Numbered from the stretch's first letter, positions 37,601-46,168 are shown. The stretch: 64,000 nucleotides of DNA from Erythrobacter sp. YT30 (GCF_001542875.1 NZ_LMAF01000002.1:310001-374000); one strand, 5' to 3'. Made by a program: numbers and translations. The notes: generated from the letters alone by a model not told the origin.

Positions 37601-38049
37601 CCGGGAGTGCCATACGCCTCTGAAGAGGAATCGTTGAGGCAGTGCGCTGCCGTCAAAACGGTGCGAGGATTGATGACCGTACCGGTGCAATTGAAGAAGA
37701 TGCCGCCTGTCGTGTTGTCCTGAATGAACAGTTGGACGACCGAAGGCTGGGTGTTGTTCACGTCGATCGATCCGCCAAGGCCGACGTCATCGCGCGAAAT
37801 GATCTCAGGCTCGGCAGGGGTCGGCACAGCCTGAAGGTTTTCAGGGGTTGCAAAAGTCGACGCCATCGAAAGATCGGGCGCCATGATGGTCGACATGCGC
37901 GGTTCAATTCGGAACCCGTCAAAGGTGCCGCGCGCTTCGAGAACCACGTCCTCTTCGGCTGCTTCGCTTCCCGATGCATAGGCAGGCATGGCGAAGCCGC
38001 CTGCCAGTCCGATTACACCGACATTCAATAGTAATTTCAGCTTTTGCAT
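34690..38049 (-). CDS. Trypsin-family serine protease autotransporter
   Basis: A 1119-residue type V secretion protein. It has a signal peptide (cleavage near MPAYA), an S1-family protease passenger from about residue 100 to 400 and a C-terminal autotransporter barrel over the last 270 or so residues, ending in RMTLNWRF. The catalytic triad is complete: His136 in VLTAAHCLND, Asp208 in WADIALVAVD and Ser355 in GGDSGSPLI. Cys121 and Cys137 match the trypsin disulfide around the active His. Between them lies a beta-helix-like linker (residues 420-800; TLTINGDYIQ). GAGGGG lies five bases before the ATG and a strong terminator follows. It should present or release a protease at the surface; its target is unknown. 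Confidence 0.9.
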   Translation of the reverse strand: MQKLKLLLNVGVIGLAGGFAMPAYASGSEAAEEDVVLEARGTFDGFRIEPRMSTIMAPDLSMASTFATPENLQAVPTPAEPEIISRDDVGLGGSIDVNNTQPSVVQLFIQDNTTGGIFFNCTGTVINPRTVLTAAHCLNDSSSEAYGTPGTADTSVLISSGVDSSVRFFEYLDTGANYANGGVATSTDVVIHASSNLDNGGLPFPWADIALVAVDSPITDIPSMPILLTPVDELTHVVQVGYGTFGVANGIEGGGEAGIGFLRRVGENMLGAVGSPADLGDSLFPAFAPTADFGFETQAYYWTDFDNPDRTQAEIDGCDFTPTGVNCADLAAVRAIDYFEGDALPNEVATAGGDSGSPLIVDELYAFPIVTAVLSGGFDFFGVPEGYGDISFYNPIYPFFEFISENTAYKYVSAKPGSGKWSDASRWTQDLDPGFFVDDGTGTLVNGLPTGSEPGVYEAGPKLGTIVGIDISGNSTAPSPFLPPEGTANFGANTPDSSVLLGPGSTGFVPNNTDGTVGTAFDSPAQYFEVHLNNFGQTKVDIDVEIDKLVLDNGDARFFLPDQQTFTTVIGYEQYSGQARIEGTFNAGIAALFGGLTYGAGTINADAVFNLGAGIAPGRIGKTRTLTINGDYIQTTAGSYLADISFSRRNIRTDLIQVNGDASLAGGLFINGLGRPRFGDEAIVLSADTIVGDFQEVNLFSRSPILFAETRVDGGDVIVSINARSIGQLVNGNLAGVGDALDTLRFDGRSNSFAALFDVVDNASLETLLPTLNTLTPVSAFGQSMVANSFSQRFTGQLAQRTLALRGANKAAAGFSSAGNASFAMAGTAPGQESKLGFFSTVSGVFLNAADRNDGSSALEEAAFTQSGELTLGADMEITDDFSVGFAMTSIRNSGTSVGAVQRPDDTSVAGAGFAAYQFGNGFADMYVGFARQNLGAERASQGEFVNQFSTASGAARGNQTFSGVRVGYSFDVAEGVEVGPVASVDYVRNDIGGYTEFGAGQYGLNVLDRTFTSVGTKFGLMGSLDTGIGRKGTLSAFGSVAYARELADNADIVTAHFIGASDVPFSISNPLDPEWISVNAGAELSLGNNLSVSVSGTSDMGRGLLTNNQGRMTLNWRF

Positions 38050-38416
38050 AAATGCCCCTCTTTTCGCGGTCGAGCCCCTCTCGACTCGGTTAAGCTACTA
38101 TGAACAGGCGAATTCAGACAATGTAGCGAGGTTAAAATCGGCAATTTCGAAATATTGTTGCGTAGCAATTTACATTTGCGCACAACATTTACTCAGTGTT
38201 TACCGAAACGCACGCTAATGTCCTGAAATGGGACGTTTTTTAACCATGTTTTCGAGCCGCTAAAACGGCGGGCGTGATCGACAGCGACTCAGAGACGCTT
38301 ATCCCCAGAAACTGGGAGCGGTTCGGGTGATCTGGTTTTGGGATATTTGCGCAAGAACGCGCGAGGCGGGTCGGCTCAGTGTATGAGGCTGCAGAGTAGC
38401 AGCCCAGACCGCTGCC
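38050..38416. other. Intergenic region upstream of the autotransporter
   Basis: This 367-base gap lies between the sugar transferase stop and the autotransporter start. It contains an AT-rich stretch (38090-38200) likely to hold the promoter, the 17-bp dyad at 38219-38235 and a perfect GTCGAG-CCCCT-CTCGAC hairpin at 38069-38085, just upstream of the ribosome-binding site. No gene was seen in it. Confidence 0.5.
38219..38235. promoter_or_regulatory. Dyad operator, copy 1 (GTCC-N7-GGAC)
   Basis: TGTCCTGAAATGGGACG lies 170 bases upstream of the autotransporter start. It matches the copy at 39239-39255 at 15 of 17 positions, and the flanking bases are also similar (AATG before TCCT). The inverted arms GTCC and GGAC suggest a dimeric regulator; which protein binds is unknown. 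Confidence 0.5.
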
Positions 38417-39103
38417 TTAGTACGAGCCCTTCGCGGCAAGAACGACTGGCACGGTTTGCAAAAGGATCCTGACATTGTCGGCCACGCGGCCCTTGCGCAC
38501 ATAGACCACATCAAAAGCGATCCGGCGGCGATAGGCGACGTCATTGCGGCCGCTCACCTGCCACAGGCCTGTGATGCCAGGGCGAACCGCGCAATAATGA
38601 CCGAAATAGCGGCCATATTTCTTGATCTCGCTTTCGACGATCGGGCGCGGGCCAACCAGACTCATATCGCCTGCAAGAACGTTGAAGAGTTGCGGCAGCT
38701 CATCAAGGCTGCTTTTGCGCAGGAATTCGCCGAAGGGATGCACGCGCGGATCGTTGCGCAACTTTTGATCCTGCGCCCATTCAAACCGCGATGCAGCGCA
38801 CGTTTCGAGCAGCCGCTCAAGCCGGGCCTGCGCGTCGATCTCCATCGTGCGGAATTTGTAGCAGGTGAACTTCTTGCCGCCTCTTCCAATGCGGGTCTGT
38901 TTGAAGAACACCGGGCCTTTGGAAGAGATGATGATGCCCAGCGCAATGAAGAGCATCAACGGCGCAGCCACGATCAGCATTAGGAACGATCCGATGCGAT
39001 CAATCAGCTTTGCCAAAAGGGGATCATCAATGATGAAATTGCTCCGAGCGGTGATCCTCGGGCTTTCATATTTGATAAGTTTTCGTGCGTTGCCGGACGG
39101 CAT
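38417..39103 (-). CDS. Priming sugar transferase, ExoY/WcaJ catalytic-domain type
   Basis: A 228-residue polyprenyl-phosphate sugar-1-phosphate transferase that would load the first sugar of the repeat unit onto the lipid carrier at the inner membrane. One membrane helix is near residues 36-58. Family motifs are [47 protein letters not shown] and [15 protein letters not shown]. The short form without extra N-terminal helices is ExoY-like. AGGGGA lies seven bases before the ATG. It is the last gene of the wzc-barrel-small ORF-transferase series on the minus strand, and the dyad at 39239 lies upstream of it. Confidence 0.93.
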   Translation of the reverse strand: MPSGNARKLIKYESPRITARSNFIIDDPLLAKLIDRIGSFLMLIVAAPLMLFIALGIIISSKGPVFFKQTRIGRGGKKFTCYKFRTMEIDAQARLERLLETCAASRFEWAQDQKLRNDPRVHPFGEFLRKSSLDELPQLFNVLAGDMSLVGPRPIVESEIKKYGRYFGHYCAVRPGITGLWQVSGRNDVAYRRRIAFDVVYVRKGRVADNVRILLQTVPVVLAAKGSY

Positions 39104-39238
39104 TGCCGAATCCCCTGAAGTGGTTGCGTGTTAAAAAAACGCTAACATCACCATCAGGGGTTTGGAACCGCAAGGATGCACGGTTCATCGCTTTGGTCCA
39201 ATTTGTTACAGTCGGAGCACGTTTCCTAACGCCAAAAA

Positions 39239-39255
39239 TGTCCTAAAATGGGACA
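39239..39255. promoter_or_regulatory. Dyad operator, copy 2 (TGTCC-N7-GGACA)
   Basis: TGTCCTAAAATGGGACA is a dyad with perfect five-base arms. It sits 136 bases upstream of the sugar transferase start and overlaps the last codons of the small ORF at 39243. It is the second copy of the element at 38219 in the same orientation. Regulatory function is inferred from position, symmetry and recurrence. Confidence 0.5.
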
Positions 39256-39464
39256 AAACTGGCCAAATAGAAAAGCAGCGCCCAACTGGCGACAATTCCC
39301 GCGAGCAGAACAAGCAAGCGCGCAGGACGCGGATATCGCTCAGCGCCAGAGCGCGACTTATGCCGCTCGCCCGAAGATTTGCGTAAGAGGTCTGGCAGTG
39401 AAAATGGGCTGAGCGTTACAGCAACCCATTCAGCATCATGCCTGCGACCACGAAAGGCTGGCAT
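39243..39464 (-). CDS. Small single-helix membrane protein, hypothetical
   Basis: A 73-residue reading frame with GGGAG seven bases before its ATG, which is a good initiation site. The N-terminal half is basic and the C-terminal half has one hydrophobic helix (RLLVLLAGIVASWALLFYLA). It lies between the barrel and sugar transferase genes on the same strand and could be an accessory of the polysaccharide machinery. Its last codons coincide with the 39239 dyad. No family was recognised, and it may be spurious. Confidence 0.5.
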   Translation of the reverse strand: MPAFRGRRHDAEWVAVTLSPFSLPDLLRKSSGERHKSRSGAERYPRPARLLVLLAGIVASWALLFYLASFVPF

Positions 39465-39536
39465 CCAAATTCTCCCGGTGCGGCCCGTTTTCGGGCTCGA
39501 CCGGTATATACACGAGTTTATTAGTAAAAAGCTACT

Positions 39537-40835
39537 CTAGAAGCTGTATCTTACCGCCGCACTGATCGAATTCTGTGTAAATACATTGAGCCCGGTGCGG
39601 TCGAAGTACTGCGCTTCGAGCAAAAAGCTCCATTTTCGATCCAGTCGATAGTCGGCGAGAAAGCCCAGGTTCCACTGGCGGCCATCCTCATCAGAATTGC
39701 CGAGATTTAGATCGGCATACCCAATGCGCCCTGTCAGGACGAGATTGCGCAGCAATTCATGCTCCACCTGCAAGCGTGCTTCGGTGCGCAAAAGCCCGGT
39801 AAAGCGCGGGTTGAGCGTTTCATCCACCTGCCGCAGCGCAGAGAACAACACAGAAGTCAGCGGCGTCACATTCCAAAGCACATCTGCCTGAAACGAAAGG
39901 CCATCGATTGTATTGAGCGTCGGATCATCAAAATCCTGCTGCAGGTACCCAGCGCGCACGTCCAGATAGAGCAATTCGGTGATCTGCTGGCCATAGCCCG
40001 CTTCAAGCTGGAAACCGTCCGATGACCGATCGATAAATCCGACGACCACGAACTCTTCAAACAGGGGAGCAAGCTGCGCATCGCGCTTGTCTACCCGGCC
40101 TTGCACATAGATTTGCTGGTCGCGGGTGCGCGCGAATGATGCTCGAACCGTCCCTTGGTATGTTTCGAAATCGCGGAAAGCGAGGTCGAACTCGGATGCG
40201 CCAACCTCAATCTCACCCTGAAACCTGACTGCGCGCAGGCGCCCGTTTACATCCAGCCGGAAGGGGCCAAACTCTTTTGCCACGCCGCCATTGGCGATGA
40301 TGTTGGTGAAGGAGACGGGTTCAGACGTCGCAATGTCGAATGAATCGATATCGCGGCGCTGTTCAAAATTGCGCTCGAGGCGAAGGCCCAGATTGTATTC
40401 GAACCCTGTCCCAAGGCCCTGACGGGTCGTCGCATTGAGGCCAAACTGCTCTGCATTTTCGCTGGTCGTATCGACAAAGCGGCGAACATTGGCTGACAGG
40501 TCGATGCGCGTTTCGCGATCCGCCCGGCGATCCACAAACAAAACATTGGGCCGGACCGAGATGATGAGGTCATCTCTTTCATTGGCTTGTGTGGCGAAGA
40601 TGTTGTCGTTGTATTCCAGCTCCGTGTTGATGGAGGGAAACATCTGGAACCCGCCAACCGGGATCGGAACGCTCGAAAACTCAGGCGCATTGCGCTCTGC
40701 GACCGATTGCGCCTGCCTGTCGGATTGCGCAGAAACCGCCGAAAACGGCACCGCGCAAAACGCACCCATCGCCGCGAGTGAAGCGCTCACCTTCAACGTA
40801 TGCGCCGCGATCCGCGCGCGCTTGGCATTTGCCAT
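39537..40835 (-). CDS. Outer-membrane beta-barrel protein of the polysaccharide locus
   Basis: A 432-residue exported protein. Its signal peptide runs to about residue 36 (FSAVSAQ). The rest consists of alternating strands rich in aromatic residues, such as INTELEYNDNIFATQANERD and NLGFLADYRLDRKWSFLLEA, and it ends in AVRYSF with the terminal Phe expected of outer-membrane barrels. ATG 40835 follows GGGGA by seven bases; a TTG two codons earlier is less likely. It lies between the tyrosine autokinase and the sugar transferase, so a role in export or surface attachment of the polysaccharide is likely but not shown by sequence. Confidence 0.82.
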   Translation of the reverse strand: MANAKRARIAAHTLKVSASLAAMGAFCAVPFSAVSAQSDRQAQSVAERNAPEFSSVPIPVGGFQMFPSINTELEYNDNIFATQANERDDLIISVRPNVLFVDRRADRETRIDLSANVRRFVDTTSENAEQFGLNATTRQGLGTGFEYNLGLRLERNFEQRRDIDSFDIATSEPVSFTNIIANGGVAKEFGPFRLDVNGRLRAVRFQGEIEVGASEFDLAFRDFETYQGTVRASFARTRDQQIYVQGRVDKRDAQLAPLFEEFVVVGFIDRSSDGFQLEAGYGQQITELLYLDVRAGYLQQDFDDPTLNTIDGLSFQADVLWNVTPLTSVLFSALRQVDETLNPRFTGLLRTEARLQVEHELLRNLVLTGRIGYADLNLGNSDEDGRQWNLGFLADYRLDRKWSFLLEAQYFDRTGLNVFTQNSISAAVRYSF

Positions 40836-40877
40836 CTTCAATTCCCCCCGAATTCAGCCTGACCAAACATGGCGCGA

Positions 40878-43028
40878 TTAGTTGACGTAATAGCCACGGA
40901 ATTTCTTCGTGTAGGCATAGACATCGCCATCGCCAGTGCTGGCAAATTTCTTGATATTGACTTGGCTTAGAGCAAGCCCCGTGATCTTCGCTCCCGCTTC
41001 GAGCAGCATGTCCACCACCGCTTCGACCGCGCGAACGGATGTCTTCTTCCACTGCGTCACCAGCAGCACGCGATCGACTGCGGCCGCGATAACCCGGCCT
41101 TCCGCAATCGCGAGGATCGGCGCAGTGTCCACCACGACCACGTCATAACGGCTGCGCAATTCGCCGATCATTTCGCGGATCTTGTCATCTGTCATCGGAT
41201 TGCCGGCATCATCGGATCCCTCATTGCTTCCCAGCAAATCGAGGCCCGTGCGCGGATCGGTATAGATGCAATCTTCCAGCTCCGCGCGGCCATTCAAGTA
41301 GTCGAAAATGTCGTATTCGCACTCATAATCGAGCAGGTCACTCGACCCGCGGCGCCGCAAATCGGCATCGATCAGGATCGTCTTCACGCCCGACATCGCT
41401 GTTGCCCGGCCAAGACACACTGATGTTGTGGTCTTGCCCTCGCCCGGCAGCGCTGACGTGATCGCAATCGCGCGCGGACGTTTGCCCGGCGACAAAGTCA
41501 GGAAGGTCTGGATGGAGCGGAAGCTTTCCGCGAACAAAGACTTGGGATTGTTGACCACATATTCCTGTGGTGGCTCCAATGCCATGCGCCCCTTGATCGT
41601 GGATTTGAGCGTAGGGATTGCTCCTGCATAACGAAGCCGCAAACGCCGTTCCACATCGCGTTTTGTCTGGACGCCGCGGCGCAGATATTCCGCGATAAAG
41701 ATCGAGGCGAAACCGAGCGCGAAACCGCCCACCATCGCAAGCGCCAGCGTCAGTGGATAGTTCGGACTTGAAGGCGCGGTTGGAACAGATGCGCGCGCCG
41801 CAAAGCTTGCATCGGGAAGCGCACTGTCACGCAGCGCGACATTCTCCTGCGAACGCGCAAGGAAGCTTTGATAAATCGACTGGGCAGCTTCTGCCTTTTG
41901 CTCCAGTTCGCTCAAGCCCGCCTGCGCGCGGCTGCTTGCCGTAAGGCTGCCCAGCGCCTGCTCACGGCTGCCGGCAAGTGAGGCTACGCGCGATTGAGCG
42001 GTCTGCACTTCGGCCTGAAGGCTTGAGATGACGCGGTTGATTTCCTGCTGGATGCGGGTCTGAATTTCGATCAGTTCGGACTGCGCCTGACGCCGTTCGG
42101 GATGCAATTCTCCATAACGCTCTGTCAGCACAGCCAGTTGCGCGCCAACACGCGCTTCTTGCTGGCGAAGGCTGGTAATCGTGCCCGAACCAAGCGCCGC
42201 ACCCACATCAGCGCCGCCACCGCCGCGCGCCAATTGCTCGCGCGCTGCTGCCAGACGGCCCTGCTTTTCAGCCAGTTCAGCCTGAGCGGATGCCAATTGC
42301 TGGTTGAGATTGGAGACTTCCTGTTCGGCATTGCTGCCGCCATTGGCGCTAACCAAACCGCGTGCGGCGCGGTAATTATCGAGCTGCACCTGCGCATCAA
42401 TGGCGTTGCGCTCCAACTCGCCCAAACGCTCACTGATAAAAGCCTGCGTGGCGGCTGATCGCTGGAGTTTGTCATTCACCTGCGACTGCAGATACGCCTC
42501 GGCAAGAAGGTTCGCGGCAGCAGCGACAAATGTACTGTCATCGCCAGTCGCCGTGATGTCGATCACTTTGGTCGATCCGGAGCGCACCACCGTTGTCGCG
42601 CTGCGAATTCGGCGGCCAAGCGTCTCAACCTCTGCCGCCGTGTAATCATCGCCATCGGGAGATGCATACCGCTCTGCGTACAATTGACCGGCAATCTCAG
42701 CGACAAGCGGCGACCCGACCAGACGCAATTCGGTATCAACCTCGTCAGCGTTGGGGATGGTCGAATTTTCATTAGGCCCGGATGTTCGAACCGGATCGAC
42801 CGAGGGTTCAATCAGCAGGCTCGCGCGCGCGGTGTATTCAGGCGTTGTCGTCAGCAGATAGGCGACCGCCGCCAGCATGACGGCGGCGATGCAGCCCAGA
42901 AACAGCCACAGATTGCGGCGGAAGACCTGCCAAAGAAAACTCGGATCGGGGAGCAGCGGCGTGCGCGGCGCGCTTTCGGGCGGGCCATCGTCTTCATCTA
43001 GATCGTCAACTGGAACTTCAATTTTCAC
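40878..43028 (-). CDS. Wzc-like polysaccharide co-polymerase and tyrosine autokinase
   Basis: A 716-residue inner-membrane protein controlling chain length and export. Residues 30-110 hold the Wzz domain with the first membrane helix (FLGCIAAVMLAAVAYLL). Coiled coil occupies about 185-400, and a second helix near 425-448 follows the Pro-rich PTAPSSPNYP motif. The cytoplasmic BY-kinase has Walker A ALPGEGKTTT (526-535), Walker A' ILIDADLRR (551-559) and Walker B VVVVDTAP (630-637). The tail has four tyrosines (704, 706, 713, 714) for autophosphorylation. It starts the minus-strand operon that continues into the barrel gene 42 bases later. Confidence 0.94.
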   Translation of the reverse strand: MKIEVPVDDLDEDDGPPESAPRTPLLPDPSFLWQVFRRNLWLFLGCIAAVMLAAVAYLLTTTPEYTARASLLIEPSVDPVRTSGPNENSTIPNADEVDTELRLVGSPLVAEIAGQLYAERYASPDGDDYTAAEVETLGRRIRSATTVVRSGSTKVIDITATGDDSTFVAAAANLLAEAYLQSQVNDKLQRSAATQAFISERLGELERNAIDAQVQLDNYRAARGLVSANGGSNAEQEVSNLNQQLASAQAELAEKQGRLAAAREQLARGGGGADVGAALGSGTITSLRQQEARVGAQLAVLTERYGELHPERRQAQSELIEIQTRIQQEINRVISSLQAEVQTAQSRVASLAGSREQALGSLTASSRAQAGLSELEQKAEAAQSIYQSFLARSQENVALRDSALPDASFAARASVPTAPSSPNYPLTLALAMVGGFALGFASIFIAEYLRRGVQTKRDVERRLRLRYAGAIPTLKSTIKGRMALEPPQEYVVNNPKSLFAESFRSIQTFLTLSPGKRPRAIAITSALPGEGKTTTSVCLGRATAMSGVKTILIDADLRRRGSSDLLDYECEYDIFDYLNGRAELEDCIYTDPRTGLDLLGSNEGSDDAGNPMTDDKIREMIGELRSRYDVVVVDTAPILAIAEGRVIAAAVDRVLLVTQWKKTSVRAVEAVVDMLLEAGAKITGLALSQVNIKKFASTGDGDVYAYTKKFRGYYVN

Positions 43029-43243
43029 GTGTTCGTCTCGACCGTTCCAAATGCGCCAGAATCCCTGGAGCCTTTAAGCCGCGAGCAAAGCGGATTGTGC
43101 CTGATCCGCCAATGAACGCGCATGAAGTGCCCCAAATGCGACTTCGTAAAATTGCCAATTACAAGACCCTAGTCAGATTGCGGCCGCTTTCATAGGAAGC
43201 AGTGCTCTTTACGGCAAAGTTTTTCGGACGAAGCGTGCTATAA

Positions 43244-44320
43244 ATGCAACCTTGCAGCAAACCTCCTATTTTCATCGTCGGCGCACCGCGATCAGGCACG
43301 ACGATGCTGGCGGCAATGCTGGCTTCGCACCCTGAAATTGCAGCAGGGCCAGAGACCCAGTTTTTCAGCAAATTGCCCGGCGCAGCGCTCGAAAAGGCAT
43401 GTGAGGACGCGAACTGGCCATCGGATGCGGTGCGCCTGCTGTTATCGCTCACGCTTGCCGATCAGAATGTGAGCACGCTTTTCAACACGGACGAAGCGCA
43501 GCTGACCGAACACCTTGCGGCCCAAAACCCCAGCATTTCCGCCATTCTTGAAGCTTTGACCGTGCCGTTTGCGAAGGCGCAGGACAAAGCGCGCTGGGCG
43601 GAGAAAACGCCCAATCATATCCAGCATCTCGAAACCATCCGGCAGCTTTGGCCCGAGGCAAAGATCATCCGCATCATCCGCGATTCCCGCGATGTAGGGC
43701 TTTCGACGCGAAAGATACCCACTTTCAGCGACCACATTTTGCCCAATATCTATGTCTGGCGGGATTGGAATGCGGGGGCCGAAGCTTTTCTGGAAGCTGA
43801 CGCTGGATCAATGACGGTTCGCTATGAGGATATTGTCGATGATGCAGAAGGCCAATTGCTGCGCATTTGCGATCACATTGGCGAGGATTTCGATCCGGCC
43901 ATGACCCGCTTTGAAAGCGCTGCGCAAAGCGTTTCCTCTACCAATGAAAGCTGGAAGGGTCAGGTCGCTGAGGGGATGACCGCTTCGCGAAAATACGCCT
44001 GGAAGTCGGACCTGCCCGCCGACCTTCGGCAAGTGTGCGACATGGTCTGCCATGAATTGCTCGTCCGTCACGGATATGAGCACGGGCCAGAACCTGTTGA
44101 AACGCGCACCGCCTATCGCCTGTCGCGCGACTATATCGAGAAGCAGGAGAGCGTTCTCATCCGCGACGCCGCTAACGGTGTGCGCTGGCTGACCGCCGAT
44201 AGTCCCCAAACAGCGGCGCGGATCGTCGACCACCCGCAATATTCGCGCTTTCGCGATCCGGCCTTGTTGGGCCGCCTGTTTATGGGAAGAGCCAAATCCT
44301 GGTTCGAGCGACTGGCCTGA
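43244..44320 (+). CDS. Sulfotransferase-family protein
   Basis: A 358-residue protein with the 5'-phosphosulfate-binding loop at its N-terminus (IFIVGAPRSGTTMLAAMLAS) and the 3'-phosphate region KIIRIIRDSRDVGLSTRKIP. It should move sulfate from PAPS to a hydroxyl or amino group. It is divergent from wzc across a 215-base gap with no strong Shine-Dalgarno sequence before the ATG. Its place in the polysaccharide locus suggests a sugar acceptor. The stop lies ten bases from that of the convergent glycosyltransferase. Confidence 0.88.
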   Translation: MQPCSKPPIFIVGAPRSGTTMLAAMLASHPEIAAGPETQFFSKLPGAALEKACEDANWPSDAVRLLLSLTLADQNVSTLFNTDEAQLTEHLAAQNPSISAILEALTVPFAKAQDKARWAEKTPNHIQHLETIRQLWPEAKIIRIIRDSRDVGLSTRKIPTFSDHILPNIYVWRDWNAGAEAFLEADAGSMTVRYEDIVDDAEGQLLRICDHIGEDFDPAMTRFESAAQSVSSTNESWKGQVAEGMTASRKYAWKSDLPADLRQVCDMVCHELLVRHGYEHGPEPVETRTAYRLSRDYIEKQESVLIRDAANGVRWLTADSPQTAARIVDHPQYSRFRDPALLGRLFMGRAKSWFERLA

Positions 44321-44330
44321 TCCGCGCCAC

Positions 44331-45206
44331 TCAAGACACTTTATTCGCAATTTTCTGCGCGAAAACGCCTGCTTTGTAAGAGCCGTTGATCGCGGCGCGC
44401 TTTACTGCGGGCATCCGCTCACCCGATGCCACTTCTTCCAACGCGATCCGGTAGGCTGGATGGTCGATCCATTCCCCGCAAAAATGAACGATAGCAGGTT
44501 CAACCATCTGCCCGTTCTTCTCAAACGAGCACTCGCCTTTGAGAATGTCGAGATGCACCGGCCCTGTTGCGTTAAGCGGCGTTCGCATCAGCTTCCCGCC
44601 ATCATCGTAGAGATCAGTCAGTCCCATTTTCGCGAGCGCCAAGCCGATGAGCGTCTCCTCACCTGGGCCAGCCACGTCGAAATCGAGAATGCCCAATTCG
44701 CTTTGGCGATGGCGGATTTCTTCAGCCTCGGCAAAGACTTGCGCTGCGGTCTCGCATTTGCGGAAGAAATAAACCCCACCGTTGAATTTAGGAAAGCACG
44801 CCCCGCCAACTTTCGCGAGAGCGGCACCCACATCCTCAAGCCACAGGTCTTTATCGCCCGCCTTCAGATAGGTGTTCACAACCGGCGAGAAATCCCACGC
44901 GCTGATCGCATCCAGACTTCGCGAAAAATCGCGCGTCACCAAGCAATCGGAATCGATGAAAAGCGTCTCTTCGAACGGCGAATATTCGTAAATCCGCGTC
45001 TTCAGCACTGTGCCAGCCTCGGCAAAGCTTTCCATCCGGACCTGCTCATCGAAAGGCGCGATGCTCTCTTCGCGATCGGTCACAAGGCAGATCGGCAAAT
45101 GCGGCACGTGCAGTTTTACCGAGCGGGCAAGCGCAACCGCCTGATCGACATACTTTTGCCGACCATAAGCCATGGTAATCAGTCCAAGTTTTGCCCGGCT
45201 CGTCAT
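44331..45206 (-). CDS. GT-A-fold glycosyltransferase, GT8-like
   Basis: A 291-residue cytoplasmic protein that resembles nucleotide-sugar transferases of the GT8 type. It opens with a Rossmann-like strand (KLGLITMAYGRQKYVDQAVA) and has the DXD metal site in ETLFIDSDCLV. Later segments such as KFNGGVYFFRKCE and VHFCGEW fit the acceptor-binding half of this fold. The exact family and the sugar are not certain. It stands alone on the minus strand, divergent from the gene at 45281. Confidence 0.7.
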   Translation of the reverse strand: MTSRAKLGLITMAYGRQKYVDQAVALARSVKLHVPHLPICLVTDREESIAPFDEQVRMESFAEAGTVLKTRIYEYSPFEETLFIDSDCLVTRDFSRSLDAISAWDFSPVVNTYLKAGDKDLWLEDVGAALAKVGGACFPKFNGGVYFFRKCETAAQVFAEAEEIRHRQSELGILDFDVAGPGEETLIGLALAKMGLTDLYDDGGKLMRTPLNATGPVHLDILKGECSFEKNGQMVEPAIVHFCGEWIDHPAYRIALEEVASGERMPAVKRAAINGSYKAGVFAQKIANKVS

Positions 45207-45280
45207 TTCTGGATCGCATTCCTATCATCATCCGCCTAATGCAAGGCTTTGTGTGAGGTAGAGGGCCTTAACTAGAGACG

Positions 45281-46168
45281 ATGCGCGGTCTTTATCGCCT
45301 TACATTGATGTATCGCCGTATAAGAGCGCGGTTTTTGCTGCGGCGAGCCCTGGCTGCGGTGGATCGTTTTCCGTGCGTCACCCCGCAAGAAAATCATGCC
45401 CTGCCTGCTCCGCTTATCGTGACGCTTACATCCTATCCGCCACGCTTTCCCGATTTGGCCAAGACACTGCGATCGTTGCTTGATCAGACACTCGCCGCAG
45501 ACAATGTCCAGCTATGGGTCGCGCATGATGACGCGGCACAACTGCCAAATGATGTGCGCGCTCTCGAAAAACACGGTCTCGAAATCAAGACGAGCGAAGA
45601 CATGCGCTCTTATAAAAAGCTGATACCGGCTCTCAAAGAGCGGCCCGATTGCTTTTACGTGACGGCAGATGATGATGTGTATTATCCGCCCGAATGGCTC
45701 GCCGGATTGGTCGCCGCGCAAAAGGCGCATCCAGGCAGCGTCATCGCGACGCGATCGCATATGGCCCACCGGGATGAAGACGGACGCCTCGCGCCTTATG
45801 AAACGTGGGAGCTTGCCGCCTCGCAAACCGAAAACCGAGACGATGGCCGCGTCCTTTTTCCAACCGGTGTCGGCGGTATTCTTTACCCGCCTGGATGCTT
45901 TGCCGAAGAGGTCCTGGATCGGGACCTTTTCATGAAGCTGTGCCCAAGGGGCGATGATATCTGGTTTTTCTGGATGGCGCGCAAAGCAGGCACACAGCAC
46001 CGCCGCACGCCCGATCATTTCGATATCGTGGATTGGCCGAATTCGCAGGACGTCGCGCTGGCTGCGCAGAACCTCTACTCGGACGGCAATGACAGCCAAA
46101 TCCGAGCGATGGAGGCGCATTTTGGACCTGTGCCAGATGTACCAATCGATGAGGGTCGTGCTTCGTGA
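45281..46168 (+). CDS. Glycosyltransferase-like protein with DDD motif
   Basis: A 295-residue protein with a GT-A-like core: LIVTLTSYPPRFPDLAKTL in place of the usual GT2 opening, SLLDQTL, and a metal-binding YVTADDDVYYP. It ends soon after a PRGDDIWFFWMARK segment that fits the catalytic-base region. It probably adds or modifies a sugar in the polysaccharide. Its stop overlaps the GTG start of the following glycosyltransferase by four bases, so the two are coupled. Confidence 0.75.
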   Translation: MRGLYRLTLMYRRIRARFLLRRALAAVDRFPCVTPQENHALPAPLIVTLTSYPPRFPDLAKTLRSLLDQTLAADNVQLWVAHDDAAQLPNDVRALEKHGLEIKTSEDMRSYKKLIPALKERPDCFYVTADDDVYYPPEWLAGLVAAQKAHPGSVIATRSHMAHRDEDGRLAPYETWELAASQTENRDDGRVLFPTGVGGILYPPGCFAEEVLDRDLFMKLCPRGDDIWFFWMARKAGTQHRRTPDHFDIVDWPNSQDVALAAQNLYSDGNDSQIRAMEAHFGPVPDVPIDEGRAS

